Positions 47,615 to 62,785 of a stretch of DNA of 64,000 nt are shown one piece after another. The DNA lies in contig NEEC01000023.1 in the NCBI GenBank assembly GCA_002189035.1, forward strand, positions 496,001 through 560,000. Reading direction: 5' to 3'. Position numbers and translations under genes: made by a program. Position 1 is the first letter of the stretch; each line of letters starts with the position of its first letter. The notes beneath the pieces are model-generated. The model was not told the origin of the DNA. It searched no databases and saw nothing but the letters and a program-made list of their open reading frames with translations. The stretch comes from Utricularia gibba. Taxonomy: Eukaryota > Streptophyta > Magnoliopsida > Lamiales > Lentibulariaceae.

Positions 47615-49384
47615 GGCGGAATGCCGCAGAATCGGATCTGCAGAGAAGTGAGACGTGCTGCGATTTGGTTGGGGATCGAGAATGGGGAAAGGAAAAGGAA
47701 AGCGTTAGGGTGGAACTGGAGGTGGATGAAGGCGTTTAAGTTTGAAGGGACCGGTGAAAACTGCTACATATTTACTGCAGTTAATAATTGTTTTACTCCT
47801 ATTTACCACAACAAATATACTTCCACCAAGCTTTTGTTCCCTTTCTTTTTGTTTTTGTTTTTTTAAGGAGGCCATACAATCAATCACCCATCAACTAATT
47901 ATTTCTGTGTGTGTGTGTTTTAATTTCGAACCGGCCGGTCGGATAATGTTCCATAAAAACCAAACGAAAATCGGTTCGGTTTCCTTTCATAAATCTAGAT
48001 TAAACGTCAAAGAAATAATATTTTTATTTACTAGATTTATTCTTTAATTTCTATGTTCCGAATTTCCATTGAAATCATTAACTAAATGACTACTAATATT
48101 TATCTTAAATTAAAAGTTATATGAATATCATTTGATGTCTCACCCCAATGAAGGATGAAAGGGTATTAAATGAATCGGAAATTGATTATGTACAAAAAAA
48201 AAGAGGATAATATTAAGTATAATGAATATATAAATCTTACATGAAAAGTCATTTAACAAGAACTCCAAATTAAGCATGCTTAAGTTCAAGTAATGTGTGG
48301 ATGAATAATCTTTTGAAAATTAGACCAAATATACGGAAAACATAAAACTATAAAAATTAGATTTTCAAAACATATAATATTATCCAAAATAGATGTAGAT
48401 TTTTACATTTTTATATAATATTTAGCCATCTTCACTTCTATGTTTTTCCAAACAAGATATTATTTTTATTTCAAATAGCAAATTATTGATGGATAATTTT
48501 CAATCAATCATCCATCAACTAACTAATTATTAAGCCTTGTGTTGAATTTGGTTCCATAGATTAGGTACAAATTTGGTGATGTTTACTTGAGACAAGTGGG
48601 GAATAGGTGAGTAGTGTGTTTCAATTTTGTACTAATAATAATAATAATCAAAGTTGAAAAAACAGGATGAAAAAAATACTACAAAACTCTTATTTTTTTA
48701 CACACACGTAGTTCTACAACTAATTTTTGAGAATAGAAATGAGTATTTTGTAAAAGAAAAAAGATATTTCAAATAATTAAAATACAAAAGATATTTTGTA
48801 ATTAATGTTCACTCAAAGCCTAGTAGCTGACTAATATTTAATTCTTGATCATGAGGATTTATTTGTATAAAAATATTTTCTGAAAAATGACTCAAATAAA
48901 ATGAAGATTGAGGGGTTTATTATTTCAAAAATAAAAAATAGTTTCAAATTTTTATTCTTTTTTTAATTTAGAATTCGTTCATTGATAGCAAAATTATATT
49001 TTTTTAAAAGCAGAAAATGTATTAAAAATAAAAAGAAATGATTTTTCATAAATGTGTTGTAAAAAAATTGAAATCAAACATGGCTTGCGAACCAGAGATG
49101 AATCCAGCAGGTTAACCCGTGCTACAGATGTGCCGATAGTGTTCATACTGAAGAGTGAAGAGATGGAGCAACCACCCACTGTATAGTGAGCGCGACTTAG
49201 ATGAATCATCATCTTATCCATATTTGGTGGGCTTTCTTGTCATCAATAATCCAACCGATTCGATCGCAATCCTCTCCCTGTTTTGAGAAAAGTTTTGATT
49301 GTGTGGCAAGTTTCTAGTTAAAGTTACTATTTTGGTGTTTTGCTAGACTAGATCGGTGGTCGATCGAAGAACAGAACGGGGAGA
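47615..49384. other. CLASP promoter and AT-rich spacer
   Basis: Divergent upstream regions of CLASP and the TOM2B-like gene. The sequence from 47950 to 49080 is strongly AT-rich with (AAT)n-like bits at about 48630-48650. No coding frame of interest. Confidence 0.5.
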
Positions 49385-50873
49385 ATGTCTACGCAGAGCG
49401 CTGGTGGAAGAGAGGGATCAGCCAAGACAGCAGTGGCGGATCAAATTTCTCAATCCGTGCAGTCCACGTCTAATCTCCTCCGTATGTTGGATTCATCCCC
49501 CTCCCAAGTACGTCTTCTCTTTCTCAGACAATTTTTGCTCGTGTTGGCGATTCCTTATTTTTGCCTATCGCATTTTTTTCTTTTGTTTTCTTGGGTGGCA
49601 TGGGCATCAGCCTAACTGTGTTATTTGGAAGTTTACATTTCGTTGCGTCTTTCGTTGGATCCGTTTGGTTTGGTTTGCCCGGTATGCGTAATCTTGAAGG
49701 TTTTGTCTTCTTGAGTAATGACTGGAAACTATGCTGAGAAATTTTTAAAGATCATGCTAACGAGTTTCAGTTATGATTTTTATCCATTTTCCATTCCACC
49801 ACTAGGGATTCTATAAAATGAGAAGTTTTCAGATTTTGTATGGAAACTAGACGAGGGGTTACCCCGACTACCTTACAGGAGGGGTATAAGTCATTTGCAA
49901 CGATATGCGTGTTTTTTTGCTCAAAAAGTGTGTGGTTTCACATAAAGACAATTCCTGGAACAATGAATGAGCATATGATGACCAGAGGTGTCTTCTTTAG
50001 TTTTAACAAAGGTCTCTGTTTCTTTTCAGTAATTTTGTGCTATCCAGATGCGGTTCTTTTGTATTTTGAGAGTTTATTATTTCAGGAATGAAGGGTGCAT
50101 CTTTGTTTTTAAATCGTTGCAGGCTCAACTTAGTAAGCTTCCTAGAAACCTCCTAACGATGTGCTCAACAATAAAAAATACACAAATGGTATGCGTGTAT
50201 ATTCATCTGCCCGAGGTTCACACTGCAGACCTTTTAATAGTGGGCTTATCTGATTATGTATGATGAAGGTCTTGGAGCAGTTACCTCAAGCAATTTCATC
50301 ACTTGATACGCAGGTGGACAGAGGACTAGAAAGGTTTACTCTCTCTAACCTTGTTTTCGTAGTTTACCGAAACAATTGAAATGATAATACTGGTTCTGTC
50401 CATTGTGAGTGGTTAGACCAAAATCCTATAAACGTTTTTTATAACACCAGTTTTTGTAGCAAAGGTCATATCCTGTGATATTCTGTTGTACAAAGCAGAT
50501 GCAAGAGAGGCCTTACATGAAATTCAGAAAAAAATAAACTTGATCGAAATGGGATATGAGAACAAGCTTGCGCTACTCTTTGTTCCAATTTGTGTCTGTG
50601 TTACGATGCCTACTAATTTAGTTCCCCGGCCTGTACTCACAACCTCGATTCTTAGAATGCATTCTGTATCACATGAAAGATTAGTCTCTTGGTTATCTAT
50701 TTTTGCAGTGTACCTCATTTGGATACTGTAATCCAGTTGCTTTCAAATGTGCAAAGCACTCAGCTCATGTCTTTGTCGAAATCCCACCTCCCCCAACAGG
50801 TATATTTAATCTTTCTGTGATTTTTTAGACTGTCTAATAAACCGAGAGGGGAAATTTTTTTTTTCATCAGTGA
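49385..50873 (+). CDS. TOM2B: Tobamovirus multiplication protein 2B-like host protein
   Basis: Plant host gene, not viral. Coding exons: 49385-49507, 50123-50188, 50269-50333, 50709-50799, then exon 5 from 50871. The product contains GGREGSAKTAVADQISQSVQ, AQLSKLPRNLLTMCSTIKNT, VLEQLPQAISSLDTQV and VPHLDTVIQLLSNVQS, matching the TOM2B layout of a small helical protein. Arabidopsis TOM2B lies next to TOM2A, and the locus supports intracellular tobamovirus multiplication; its normal role is unclear. As written, exon 4 ends in phase 0 and exon 5 opens with TGA, giving 115 aa. Exon 4 ends next to a C5 run (50790-50794). One more C would continue the frame to a TAA at 50948-50950; one fewer opens a frame of about 49 codons. 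The C-terminus is therefore uncertain. Confidence 0.8.
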
Positions 50874-51699
50874 TCCCGCTCAATCAACAGCAGCAAGTAG
50901 ACCATTTCCTAACAAGACAGACATCAATGAAGCAAGGCCCGTGTCAATAAAGGATGATAATGAGTTTCTCTATCTCAAAGTCATCACGAAAGTAGAGGCG
51001 AAAACAGGTCCCAGAAACTGAAAAAGAACAAGCATATGCATGGTAACACAACGATCATCATTCGGGAGGCAAGAATGGAGACCATGAGGTAGTTCTTTGG
51101 TGAGACTTTGATATGCATGCATCCTGCGTGCATTAGCACTAAAAATCTGTGTACCAATACCTGTTTTGAACTGACAAAGAACAGGATCATTGTTAAATCT
51201 GTGAGGGCATACCGAATTACTAGGGGCAACTTGCTGAAAATTCTACAGGAAAGAACTACATCTGCAAATAGAAGACAATTAAAGAGGCAAAGCATTATAT
51301 ATATTCCTCAAGAAGATCCCATCTTGCTTCAAATTACCAATGTTCTATCTATCTACTGCTGCTGTGGTAGAAGGCAACTTCTCACGTTTACAGATAATGA
51401 TTCCCATGGAAGAAAGGGTGTTTGGTTTGGAGAAGTTCAATACTTACAAAGCAATGAAAAACATACCAATGATTCGGAGCATCCACGGCACATATGAACC
51501 TACAATTATGGAATGCTAAAAGTGCGTGCAGAAGAAAAAGAAGAAGATTGTGACGAGAAGCCGGGCAAGGAACCCTGGCGTAATACCTTCCGTTCTTCCA
51601 TTTTCCTATCAGATTTCGGTACGGTTTTGACCGTACGCTGATCTCTGTCTCGTATCAACGGCTAGGGATCATCCTGGGGCCCACAAAATTTGCAAAAGT

Positions 51700-51935
51700 A
51701 CTGTACATGGGCCCCCACCAATCATCTAGGACCACGTGTATCAAGCCCATGCTGCTGTAACACATACAGACGTGATTGGGCCGATAGCCCAAGTAATGTG
51801 TCACGTTAGGCTGAAGTATCACGGATTAGGCCCATAAGAAAACCCTAGATTCTAATATTATACAGCTTTCTGTTTTTAACTTCCGTCTGTTCCCTTGCGT
51901 CGTCTCCAACTCACGCCGCTTCGTCTGCCGCGGAA
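51700..51935 (+). promoter_or_regulatory. Ribosomal-protein-type promoter with site II motifs and a telo-box
   Basis: Upstream of the eL14 start codon lie TGGGCC at 51708-51713 and 51777-51782, GGCCCA at 51829-51834 and the telo-box AAACCCTA at 51840-51847, about 90 bases before the ATG. A G-box CACGTG is at 51733-51738. Site II plus telo-box pairs are the known signature of growth-coordinated plant ribosomal-protein genes. Confidence 0.7.
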
Positions 51936-52949
51936 ATGGTGAGCCTGGATGAGTGGATCTGGATTCCGATGTGCTCATGAACTGTTGTTTTCTGCAGCTT
52001 AGATTTAGGGGATCCGATGATTAAATATTTTGTGTTTTGGTTTCAATTTGCAGCCGTTCAAGAGGTACGTTGAGATCGGTCGTGTTGCCCTCGTGAACTA
52101 CGGAAAGGAGTATGGCAGGCTTGTGGTCATCGTCGACGTCATTGATCAGAACAGGGTGCGTGCCTTATTCTTTGCTCGCTTTTGTTTCTTTTTTTTTTCC
52201 GGTTAGATTCAAGGTGGTAGATTTGCTCCTGATTTGGTTATACGCTCACCGCGAAATGTAAGTTGAAGTTCTTTTCATTCCCTTCTTGGGTAATGGATTA
52301 TGGGTTTCTCTGAAAACGAGATTGGTTCTTGTTGTGGTTGAAACTTGGACTAGTGGGCTCGTTATTTTTCGGTTTTGGCTAAATCCAGAAGAATAAGCAT
52401 CACATGTCCCCAGCTTTCCTTTGTTGATTTTAAAATATTGAAGAGTTTATGATATTAGGCACTTGTGGATGCGCCTGACATGGTGAGGAGTCAAATGAAC
52501 TTCAAGAGGCTTTCCCTTACCGACATTAAGATCGACATCAAAAGGGTCCCAAAGAAGAAGGCCCTTGTAGATGCCATGGAGGCCGCTGGTGTGTCTCCGT
52601 ATATAGTTTAGGATAAAACATAAGTTAAACTTCGTTACGCGTCATTGAACCTCGTACACTATGCAGATGTGAAGGGCAAATGGGAAAAGAGTTCATGGGG
52701 CCGGAAGCTCATAGTGCAGAAGAGGAGAGCTTCCCTGAATGATTTCGACCGGTTCAAGCTAATGCTCGCCAAGATCAAGGTATTGAAAGTTGTACAAAAG
52801 AAGTTTTCCTCCAGCTTGGTTTTGTATGTGTCCGATTGGTGTTTGCTTTCTTTATGCTTTCCTTGACATGAGCTAGTCTGTTGACATTGCAGAAAGCTGG
52901 AGTTGTTAGACGGGAGCTTGCTAGTCTCAAGAAGAAACAGCTTGAGTAG
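51936..52949 (+). CDS. RPL14: 60S ribosomal protein L14 (eL14)
   Basis: Five coding exons: 51936-51938 (the ATG alone), 52054-52155, 52459-52588, 52667-52779 and 52893-52949, total 405 bases, 134 aa. The sequence [55 protein letters not shown] and the basic tail [19 protein letters not shown] are the plant eL14 protein throughout, at the normal length. It is a structural component of the large cytosolic ribosomal subunit. The start codon sits by itself in the first coding exon, directly followed by a GTGAGC donor. Confidence 0.97.
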
Positions 52950-53328
52950 TGCTTCATTTGGTTACTGCCTCCATGTGCCCACATAAAGTTCCTTGTTTGT
53001 TCCTGATCTTTCTTATGAATAGAAGTTGATCGATTTTTGAGTTATTTGGAGTAGGTGCCAAGACAATATATCCGACATCAATTTGCTTTTTCCGCTTCCC
53101 ATGCGCTTTTAACTGCACTTGCTGCTACATTATGTGAAGAAAGTCATAAGATGAGAAGTAAATGTGATGAAGTCCTGATAGACGCACCATGAAGCTACAC
53201 AGTGAAAATGAAAAACTGTTGCAAGTACAGCTCTAGGAGTATACACAGAAAGTCACGTTACACATTTACAATGAGATCAACAATAGTACAAATTATTTAA
53301 ACAAGGGGTTTGTATGAGTTCTTACCTG

Positions 53329-56621
<3,293 letters not shown>

Positions 56622-58063
56622 ATCCACCAATTGGAGCAAAATTTCTCAATCCCAAACCACTCCCCAAAACACCTGAATCTCAAAGCTCATTTCATCTCCA
56701 TCCCAGTGGAAAAGATGCCATAAAATCGTCGGATCCGCAAGAAAAAAACAGAATGCGGATCGACAATCTAGCCACGATGAGGCAAAAGCATCGCCCACAA
56801 GACGCGAAAATCAAAACCCTAATTGGGGCCGTAAATTGACAAATTCATGGCAGCGACAACATCGATCTGGTTGCGGAGAGATCCACAAATGAAATGCTCG
56901 CTCAAAGACGAAATCGAAAAGATGGACCGGCAGCTAGCGAAAGATGAGGGGGAACAAAAGGAAACGACAGAAACAAATATCGAAGCACATTTTATGTTAT
57001 TATTTAACAAATATAAAATATAACAAACAAATAAAAATAATTATCTAAATCAATCATTTTTTTTAATTTTTTCATAAAAATCACTTTAAAAATCATAAAT
57101 TTGAATTGAATGTAATATGATTTCACAAACATGTTTCCATGCATGCATACACACATTCCTTGAGACCCAAACATGTGTGCGTCTTGTCCTTTAGATAGCA
57201 TGTTGAATGGTGTGTCACGATGATCATTGGGGACAATGTGCTCTACTTATCTTATACTATTTATTATTTTCCGTATCAGGTTACATGAAAACTTTAGTTT
57301 TGAATTCATACATCCAATCTAGTATTTCAATCAATATTCGAGTTTTAAAAAAAAATTAGACTTAGAATTTGATCGAACAAAATTTCGGATAAATTTCAAA
57401 ATGGGGTCAAATGTATGCATCCTATTTTATGTTATGTGTTTGGGGCCATAATTTTCAATTCCTTTGTCCAACCATACAAGTCACCCTTTCATTCTTTGAG
57501 CATCAAAGAAGGAGGTTTCTTATTATATGAAAATTTATTTTCGTATCAAATAAATTTCGCCACATTTATATCAAGTAAATTAAAATTTAACTTAAGAAGG
57601 TGTAGTAAGACTACCTCAAAGTGTAGCGAACCGTGTTATCTTGTTGAGGATTCTCTAAAAACCACATGGTGCTAGGGTTTTGATTTTCAATACCACTTAA
57701 TTTTCATCCTAAAACTACTCTCGTCTAAACATGGTTAACTTTTCAATAAGATCAAGTTAAGATGTTAAGTTATATTAACAGAAGCTACGGAATGGATATG
57801 TTTCAAGGATAAGTGGGAAAAAAAACGAGTCTAGTTTAAAAATCGAGTGTATGAAATCCAAAATAGTGGCATGGGAGGTTAGTAATTGTATAAGCAAAGC
57901 GAGAGAAGTTGGATGAAATGAAACTGCGGCCTAGGAACCATCTCAAGTTCGCCATCACATCAAGATCAACCCAATGCAAACTAGGGTTTTCTGACAAATA
58001 TAGAACAACCCTAAACCCTAAACAGACCCGAGACACTTGCAGGAATTGAGCTCCAAACTTGTT
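56622..58063. other. CKL promoter and AT-rich spacer
   Basis: Upstream region of the casein-kinase gene to about 56980, then AT-rich spacer to 57780, then 3' flank of the Dof gene with AAACCCTA near 58012-58019. No gene is seen. Confidence 0.5.
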
Positions 58064-59134
58064 CTACTTCCTATTGGTAGTAGAGGGAGAGGGGAAATCA
58101 GTCCATGGAGAAGCTGCATTGCTCCAATGATCATTTCGCAGCAGCTTTGCTCCTGTGAATTGTCTTGGTAGATCCATTTCGGGGTTTTCTTCAGGTTTCA
58201 CTGGTTCAGATTGAGAGAAGAGTGGCTCCGAGTGCTTAGGCTGCAGCATATCGGAGACAATGAACGGCGACTCGCCGTGTTGAAACCCCGGAGACGGGTC
58301 CATGAAACCCAGCTGCGGCGCGTGGTGAAACCGCCACGCCTCGAGGCTACTGTCACTACACGAGAAAAGTGGCGCCAATGCACCGCCGGTAAGCAAATCA
58401 CCTCCCACTAGTTCAGGGGCGGTGTTGAAGTTTCCGCCTAGCTGCGGGATAAAGCGTAGAGGGGGCGGGATGAGGCCACCGTTGCCGGTTGTCGGAATAC
58501 CGAGGGTCCCGGGGGCGGTGGTGGTGGTTTGCCGGTCGCTTCTTGTCTGGGACTTGGAGGCGTTTGACTTGCTTCTTTTGTTTCTGCGACAACCACCGCC
58601 TACCGGGACGTTCCTCAACGCGCCACCCCTGGTCCAATACCTGTCCGAATATTACCATTATTATTATTTATGGAATAAACCCCTAAAGACTAATATTCCA
58701 ACAATACCTTCTGCAAGCCTTGCAGAAGTGACGCGGCTGAGAAAGGCTGTAGTTATTGAAGTAGCAAAACTTGGTGTTGGTGGAATCGCATCGGGGGCAT
58801 CGGAGAGCCGATTCCGGCATCGGAACATTAACAAGACGGGCACGCTCCGCCATAGATCCCGGCCGGATAGCTGCAGAGTCACCGCCCCCATGCGGCTGCG
58901 GCGGGATCAAACTACTGCCGCCGCTACTCCCAATCACCTGATGACTCCGAAGCTCAAGAAATCAAACAACAACAACAACAACAAAAGATAAAGAGAAAGA
59001 GAGAATATCTTCTTTATCTTTTTGCTTTAACCATGGAAGACTAAGGAAAGCAAAAGCAAGGAAAGGGAAGAAGCCCCGACCTGGTTCCAATTCGATGCAG
59101 TATCAAGATACGCAGGAAGAGAGGAGAAAGCCAT
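58064..59134 (-). CDS. Dof zinc-finger transcription factor, PEAR/Dof2.4-like
   Basis: Three coding exons: 59134-59081 ([18 protein letters not shown]), 58937-58708 and 58640-58064, total 861 bases, 286 aa. The Dof C2C2 finger is complete: [53 protein letters not shown], split by an intron inside CRR/YWTRGG. The short first exon, with MxFSSxPxYLD then WNQ, and the linker [14 protein letters not shown] are typical of the PEAR group (Dof2.4, Dof5.1 and relatives) that drives vascular and procambial growth. It binds AAAG sites in the nucleus. A TATA-like TATATAAT element lies on the minus strand at about 59271-59281, roughly 140 bases upstream of the ATG. Confidence 0.93.
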
Positions 59135-60010
59135 GGCTGCGGATCTTTAAAAATTCCGTGCTTTGTAAAGAGCATGTGGGTTCTTGAGATGGTAGTGGAG
59201 GATCAAAAGTGGAGCTGGAGGTGGGAATATGGAACCAGAGAAATAAAGCAAGGGGCTGCTTTATGCTGTGTATATTATATACACACACAACTCAGACGGG
59301 GAATACTACTGATCTAGATATGTTCCCACTCTGACTGGCTTCCATTCGTTGCTTTTTCTTGTTTTAAGCGTTCAAGGGACATACGCCATGTTTCAGCTTC
59401 CTTACTCCTTAGGTGTTCCCTAACATCTCATGTTTGAAACTGGGTGGGGCTTAGCTTTGCTCAGTTTCATAGGCGTTGCAGAACTAAAAAAAATCGATAC
59501 AAGCTGCCTAAAATTCATTCATCATCGTCTTCTTGGTATTTTACAGCACTGGTTCATGGCTGATCCAATTTGATCCGGGTTCAAAGTCGGGTCAAGATTT
59601 GGGTATAGGAGAGTAGCCTGGTCACCGGTCTAACTTGTGGTATGTGGTGAGGAATGTTCATCAGTGGACGCAAAACTACAAGAGACTTGTTACCAAATCA
59701 TCAAGTAGAATCGGATACGAAGAATGATTCGAAGAGATCGCGTTGAACACAATAGGTATAGATGTGGTGGTGTATGGTGCACATCTTGATTCAAGAAATG
59801 TCCATGGTTTTAGCTTCTTCTGGTCAGCAAAGGAGAGTACAAATGTATCAACAAAATCGTAGATACTTAGAAGTTTAAAATCATACCGACACCGGATTGC
59901 GGAAAAGTTTCCTTTGGTAAGCACCAAATTCCTTCTTTGGGGTTCAGCAAGCATGAGGCAGTTCCAACAGGGATTTTTCGAAGACGGACAACCCCATCTC
60001 AGAATGAGCA
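59135..60010. other. Dof promoter and SEC22 3' flank
   Basis: Upstream region of the Dof gene (TATA-like box near 59275) and the 3' untranslated side of SEC22. No additional gene is seen. Confidence 0.5.
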
Positions 60011-61234
60011 TCACCAGAACCTACCTCTGATCCAGAAAAGAAGGAAGACCACCCCTAGAACCACAGCAACCGGAGCCCATTTCCGAATCAATGCCTGCAG
60101 CAATATTACAGGTTGCATCATTAAGATAATTTAGACAGGAAAAAGAAAGCATTTTAAGGGATGTGAGGATGGTCCATTTGACTAACTGTAAGACACTTTA
60201 TTGGTCGTGGATCAAGGGATGCGATGAACAGAAAACACAATACCTATCACTTTATCTTGATCTCTTTTACAAGAAGAGAGACAGACTAACCTGATTATTT
60301 AAATCTTTGGCTTTCATGGCATAGATGCGAGATTCGGATGTCAAGCGACTGGACATCTCACTCACCTCTGCAAAATACAATCGAGGAAGGGGGTCAAGAC
60401 ACTCATCCACCAAACAAAAACTGGGCAGAAGCAAGGCCATGCACTAAAACTGAACTCTATAAATAAATATGTCAATCATGCATATTTAAAGATGCCATCA
60501 GAGAGAAACTTACGATCCAACTTTTCACCAACACCAAGTACTTCTTGGACATTGCGAGCCATTATCTGGTGAACTTCATATAGTTCATCATTTAACTTTG
60601 CAATATTCCTTTGGGATCTTGTATCTTGATACAACTTCTTTGTTTTTTGTATAAATGTGTCTGAAAATAAAAAGGCGAAAGTGGTGGTAAATCCATGTTT
60701 TCAGAACCCAGAACAAAGGGATAACAAAATTTACCAAATTTGATGAAAGCATACGGCCGTGCAGCTGTTTCAATCTGATTGCCGTATGCATTTTCAAATT
60801 CATTCTTCAGGTCTTCCAGATACTGGAACACTAGTTTCTTAGGATAAGCACGGTCACACATAGACAAATAGCAAACTCGACCTTCAATGAGATAACTGCA
60901 CATGCGAGTTAAGGACAGATTTACAGAAATCGTGGATATAAGATCCAGAATAGATTTGTGTACACTAGCATTATCATGAACTATTGGTAAGTAACTAACC
61001 GAAGATCCATAAAAATGAATTCAGGTATGAAATGGATAAAGGATACTGAAACACATAAGGCCCTGTTTCGATCGACATTCTTGATGGCTCATTCTGCCCA
61101 ACACACAACTTCTTAAACAAAGACTTAACTTGCTGCTTGTAAAATTCAGCATCTGGGACATCACGGGCATCATCTAATCCCTCGGCTAGTGGAAGGCCAT
61201 CAGTAATGCGTGCAATCATAGTAAGCTTCACCAT
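60011..61234 (-). CDS. SEC22: Vesicle-trafficking SNARE protein SEC22
   Basis: Five coding exons: 61234-61047, 60895-60735, 60660-60514, 60367-60291 and 60094-60011, total 657 bases, 218 aa, the usual SEC22 length. The longin domain begins MVKLTMIARITDGLPLAEGL and includes GRVCYLSMCDRAYPKKLVFQ and ETAARPYAFIKF. The R-SNARE coiled coil covers NIAKLNDELYEVHQIMARNV and VLGVGEKLDRVSEMSSRLTS. The C-terminal anchor is WAPVAVVLGVVFLLFWIRGR with a final FW. SEC22 mediates ER-Golgi vesicle fusion. It appears fully intact. Confidence 0.97.
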
Positions 61235-62150
61235 TTCCTCACAAGCTCACACCTAAATCACAATCATGTGAAGAAGGATCTCGCGCAATTCCAAAATATT
61301 AAACATTCATGAACTCTGCATTCCCTCATTAACTCACAAAAATCAAAATTCATATGCAGATCAACAAATACCCTAATTCTCTTTCCAAAAACACAAAGCA
61401 AGCATTCGCAACCCAAATTCAGCTCCCCGAAAACGCTCGATTCAGATCGAACCTACCCTCCACTTTTGATCCATCACCAAAACCAAAAACCAAGTTTTGG
61501 AAAACAGCAAGCAAGCAGAAGCAACCTCATATACCTTTCGCATACGTATGCGATCTCCTTCGTTACGCACACTCTCCTCGGGAGACAGCTCGCCGATCTT
61601 GAATTCTGCAGTTGGAAAACAACCACCGAAACTATGCTACTTTCAAAATTTGCAGAATGCTACAATCGCCCTGCCGCAGCCTGCCGGCTCAATCCCCCGT
61701 TCCCAATTTTATTTCCAACTCCGGGTAATCGATCAGCAATTATCGCAAATGGTGCCAAAGACAAATTTTCAATGTTTCAATTTCGTATTTCTAATGTTAC
61801 CTAAAAAACGAAATTTCGTAAAAAAAATTAACAAAATTTCGAAGTATTACTTATAAAAAGAAATTTAAAATTTCGATAAATTTTAACAAAATTTCATCGA
61901 AATTTAAAATATCTTGCATTACAAACTTCAATTTTCATCATAATCCGAAAAAATAGGAACGAAAAACGGAAAAAGTAATAATTTCTGAAATTTTATTATT
62001 ATTTTTATGACAACAAATTAAATGAGCGATGTACGGGCCTAGAGCGCGAGTCCGGCGCAGCCCTACTCTGGGCCTTGAAATATCATGCACGGTCCAAAAC
62101 GAAGCCCACTAAGAGTTCCGTCCAAGTTTAATGGTCTGGACCAGTTCCCA
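61235..62150. other. SEC22 leader and spacer
   Basis: Probable 5'-UTR intron and promoter of SEC22 to about 61750, then AT-rich sequence rich in AAATTTC words to 62030. No coding gene is seen. Confidence 0.5.
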
Positions 62151-62189
62151 GGTAAAGCCCATTGTACTCTTTTTGTTTCAGGTCTGGCC

Positions 62190-62380
62190 CAAAACCTCCA
62201 TGCATTTTAAATACGGAATATTTCAAATTCTATTATTTTTGAAAATCTTCCAACATTAGCCGACTCTGACACGTGTTGACCCGCATGTGCCTGGATCCCC
62301 CACGTGTCTAATAATTCTCCCCCAAGCCCCTTGATATCACGCCCCGGCGGGCTCCCGCCCTCCCTCAGCCACTCTAAAAC
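62190..62380 (+). promoter_or_regulatory. Seed/ABA-type promoter of the oleosin gene
   Basis: Two CACGTG G-box/ABRE cores (62270-62275 and 62301-62306) and a CATGCA RY-type core (62199-62204) lie within 190 bases of the oleosin ATG. A further CATGCA is at 62094-62099. ABRE plus RY combinations are the established sites for ABI5/bZIP and ABI3/LEC2/FUS3 in seed-storage and oleosin promoters. Confidence 0.65.
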
Positions 62381-62785
62381 ATGGAGTTCCCGGCTGAGAG
62401 GCCCTCCACGGTGTCCTCCATTCTGCTAAAGCTTAAAGAGCACTCTCCCCACTCCGGAGAGCTCCTGGGTCTCTCCGCCCTCGTCATCTCCGGCGCCGTT
62501 CTCCTCCTCTTATCCGGAACCACCCTCACCGCCGCTGCAATCGCTCTAATCATCTTCGTGCCGTTGAGTATCATTACAAGCCCTGTGTGGCTCCCTGTCG
62601 GTGCTCTCGTCTTCATCTTAGGCGGAGCGGGTCTTTCGGTTCTCGGGTTCGCGGCGGCGACTGCCAAGACGGTTTCGTGGATTAACCGGTTCTTTCAGAG
62701 TGGGAATCCGGTTGGACAGACCCCGTTCGATGATCCGAGAACCCTGGCTTTCGATACGGCAGAGTATGTGACGGATGCTGCTTGA
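62381..62785 (+). CDS. Oleosin
   Basis: Single-exon 134-aa oil-body structural protein. A short polar N-terminus is followed by a hydrophobic hairpin of about 70 residues (residues about 29-98) with the proline knot PLSIITSPVWLP at 61-72, matching the P-x5-SP-x3-P consensus. A short amphipathic C-terminus ends TAEYVTDAA. Oleosins coat seed or pollen lipid droplets. The C-terminal arm is short (about 35 residues), which places it among low-molecular-weight oleosins. The promoter motifs point to seed or ABA-responsive expression. Confidence 0.95.
   Translation: MEFPAERPSTVSSILLKLKEHSPHSGELLGLSALVISGAVLLLLSGTTLTAAAIALIIFVPLSIITSPVWLPVGALVFILGGAGLSVLGFAAATAKTVSWINRFFQSGNPVGQTPFDDPRTLAFDTAEYVTDAA

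Noticed and set aside
49385-50873. Reading the tobamovirus-related name as a viral insertion
   Set aside because: The gene has ordinary plant introns and encodes a host factor family. No viral sequence is present in the window.
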